In this document: positions 63,561 through 64,000 of the stretch, one piece after another | How the letters are laid out: every line of letters begins with the position of its first letter | How positions within the stretch are numbered: position 1 is the stretch's first letter | Origin: Porites lobata | Taxonomy: Eukaryota; Cnidaria; Anthozoa; Scleractinia; Poritidae | Length of the DNA stretch: 64,000 nt | Assembly: GCA_942486035.1 (NCBI GenBank) | Contig: CALNXK010000127.1 | Span: 1,344,001-1,408,000 of the forward strand | Direction: 5' to 3' | The notes under the pieces: model-generated | What the model saw: only the letters and a program-made list of their open reading frames with translations | The model's database searches: none | What the model was told of the DNA's origin: nothing | Position numbers and translations under genes: made by a program

Positions 63561-64000
63561 ATGTTAGAACTAGAATCATCGTTAAGGGATTTTAATTTTG
63601 CACACAATAAATATCACGCCGAACTCCGAAAGAAACTGGCATCCAAGATCTAAAGAGTATTTCGCTTCAGTACAGCGCATGGTTTCAGGAACGACTGGAG
63701 AAATAGATCAGTGGCTACAATCTGCACAGTCTAAAATTGAAGATGAGCTGCCAATTTCGATCAGTCTTCGATCAGAGGACTCAACTGGCAATGTGGAAGC
63801 CGGATCTCCGAGAAAAGCAAACAAGTCGAAATTCGTCGCTAGCTCCAGTCCCTCGAGAGTGAGCTAAACCGTAAGCGCAAGATTGAAGGCTTCGGCGAGA
63901 AAAGCATTCTTAGCGGCGGAAGCTTCCTTGTTACAGGAAAGGCAAGCTATCCAGAAAAATGAATTATTGCTGCAGCAAAAGAAGGAAAAGCTGAGGATCG
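63561..64000 (+). pseudogene. Gag-like N-terminal region of another retroelement, runs off the window
   Basis: Open segments in shifting frames: HAELRKKLASK at about 63612, SKEYFASVQRMVSGTTGEID at 63650, a Ser-rich stretch to the stop at 63867, then in another frame an Ala/Lys/Glu-rich coiled coil (KAFLAAEASLLQERQAIQKN) to the end. The coiled-coil-rich N-terminus is like that of gag proteins of BEL/Pao or Gypsy elements, including the one at 60991. It is broken at least twice and truncated by the window end. Confidence 0.4.

Noticed and set aside
1..64000. tRNA, rRNA, CRISPR arrays and riboswitches
   Set aside because: I looked for cloverleaf B-box signals, rRNA-like conserved stretches and regularly spaced direct repeats and saw none I could support; the repeats present are transposon ends or microsatellites.

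Overview
The window looks like nuclear DNA of a cnidarian, most likely a stony coral or sea anemone. The reasons are intron-rich minus-strand genes with canonical GT-AG sites, and a dense, decayed population of LINE fragments, foldback and MITE elements, a Tc1/mariner-like transposon, a BEL/Pao retrotransposon and a Polinton/adintovirus-type element. There is no sign of bacterial gene organisation. The species assignment is inference.

Region 1 (1-38000) holds host genes, all on the minus strand. I reconstruct three members of one modular family. Gene B (37891 to 29133) has five exons. Gene A (20662 to 10991) has six exons and begins with a complete GT4 glycosyltransferase. Gene C (7492 to 733) has three exons. 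Every internal splice junction I can place is phase 1, so whole domains can be exchanged without breaking the frame. The shared parts are two distantly similar two-exon alpha/beta domains (e1-e2 and e4-e5a, each split by an intron at the same place) and a C-terminal tandem of a roughly 65-residue repeat. The fold resembles a degenerate caspase-like or other Rossmann-like domain; this is a hypothesis, not an identification. Introns and flanks carry LINE 3' fragments, foldback elements and MITEs, several with clean target-site duplications.

Region 2 (39032-42245) is one DNA transposon with TA target sites and terminal inverted repeats. It carries two converging genes. One is a DDE transposase with a PAX-like paired-domain N-terminus, whose second catalytic Asp is replaced by Tyr. 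The other is a PB1 plus CCHC-knuckle plus coiled-coil protein.

Region 3 (about 44690-53877, continuing at 62138-63077) is a decayed Polinton/adintovirus-like element. On the minus strand it has a GRF-type zinc protein, an internally deleted integrase with chromodomain, a small basic protein, a penton-like minor capsid protein, a small virion-like protein and a major capsid protein. On the plus strand it has a broken ORF of a recurrent element-associated family, a SLOG-like nucleotide-binding protein, and an array of short Cys-rich ORFs. Five TATA boxes survive, four of them at 38-47 bp before a minus-strand start codon. Part of the array is tandemly duplicated (1232 bp). The second copy was then split by a BEL/Pao retrotransposon (53878-62137, minus strand, near-identical LTRs, 5-bp target duplication) with two frame breaks in pol. 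The right edge of the window opens into another gag-like ORF.
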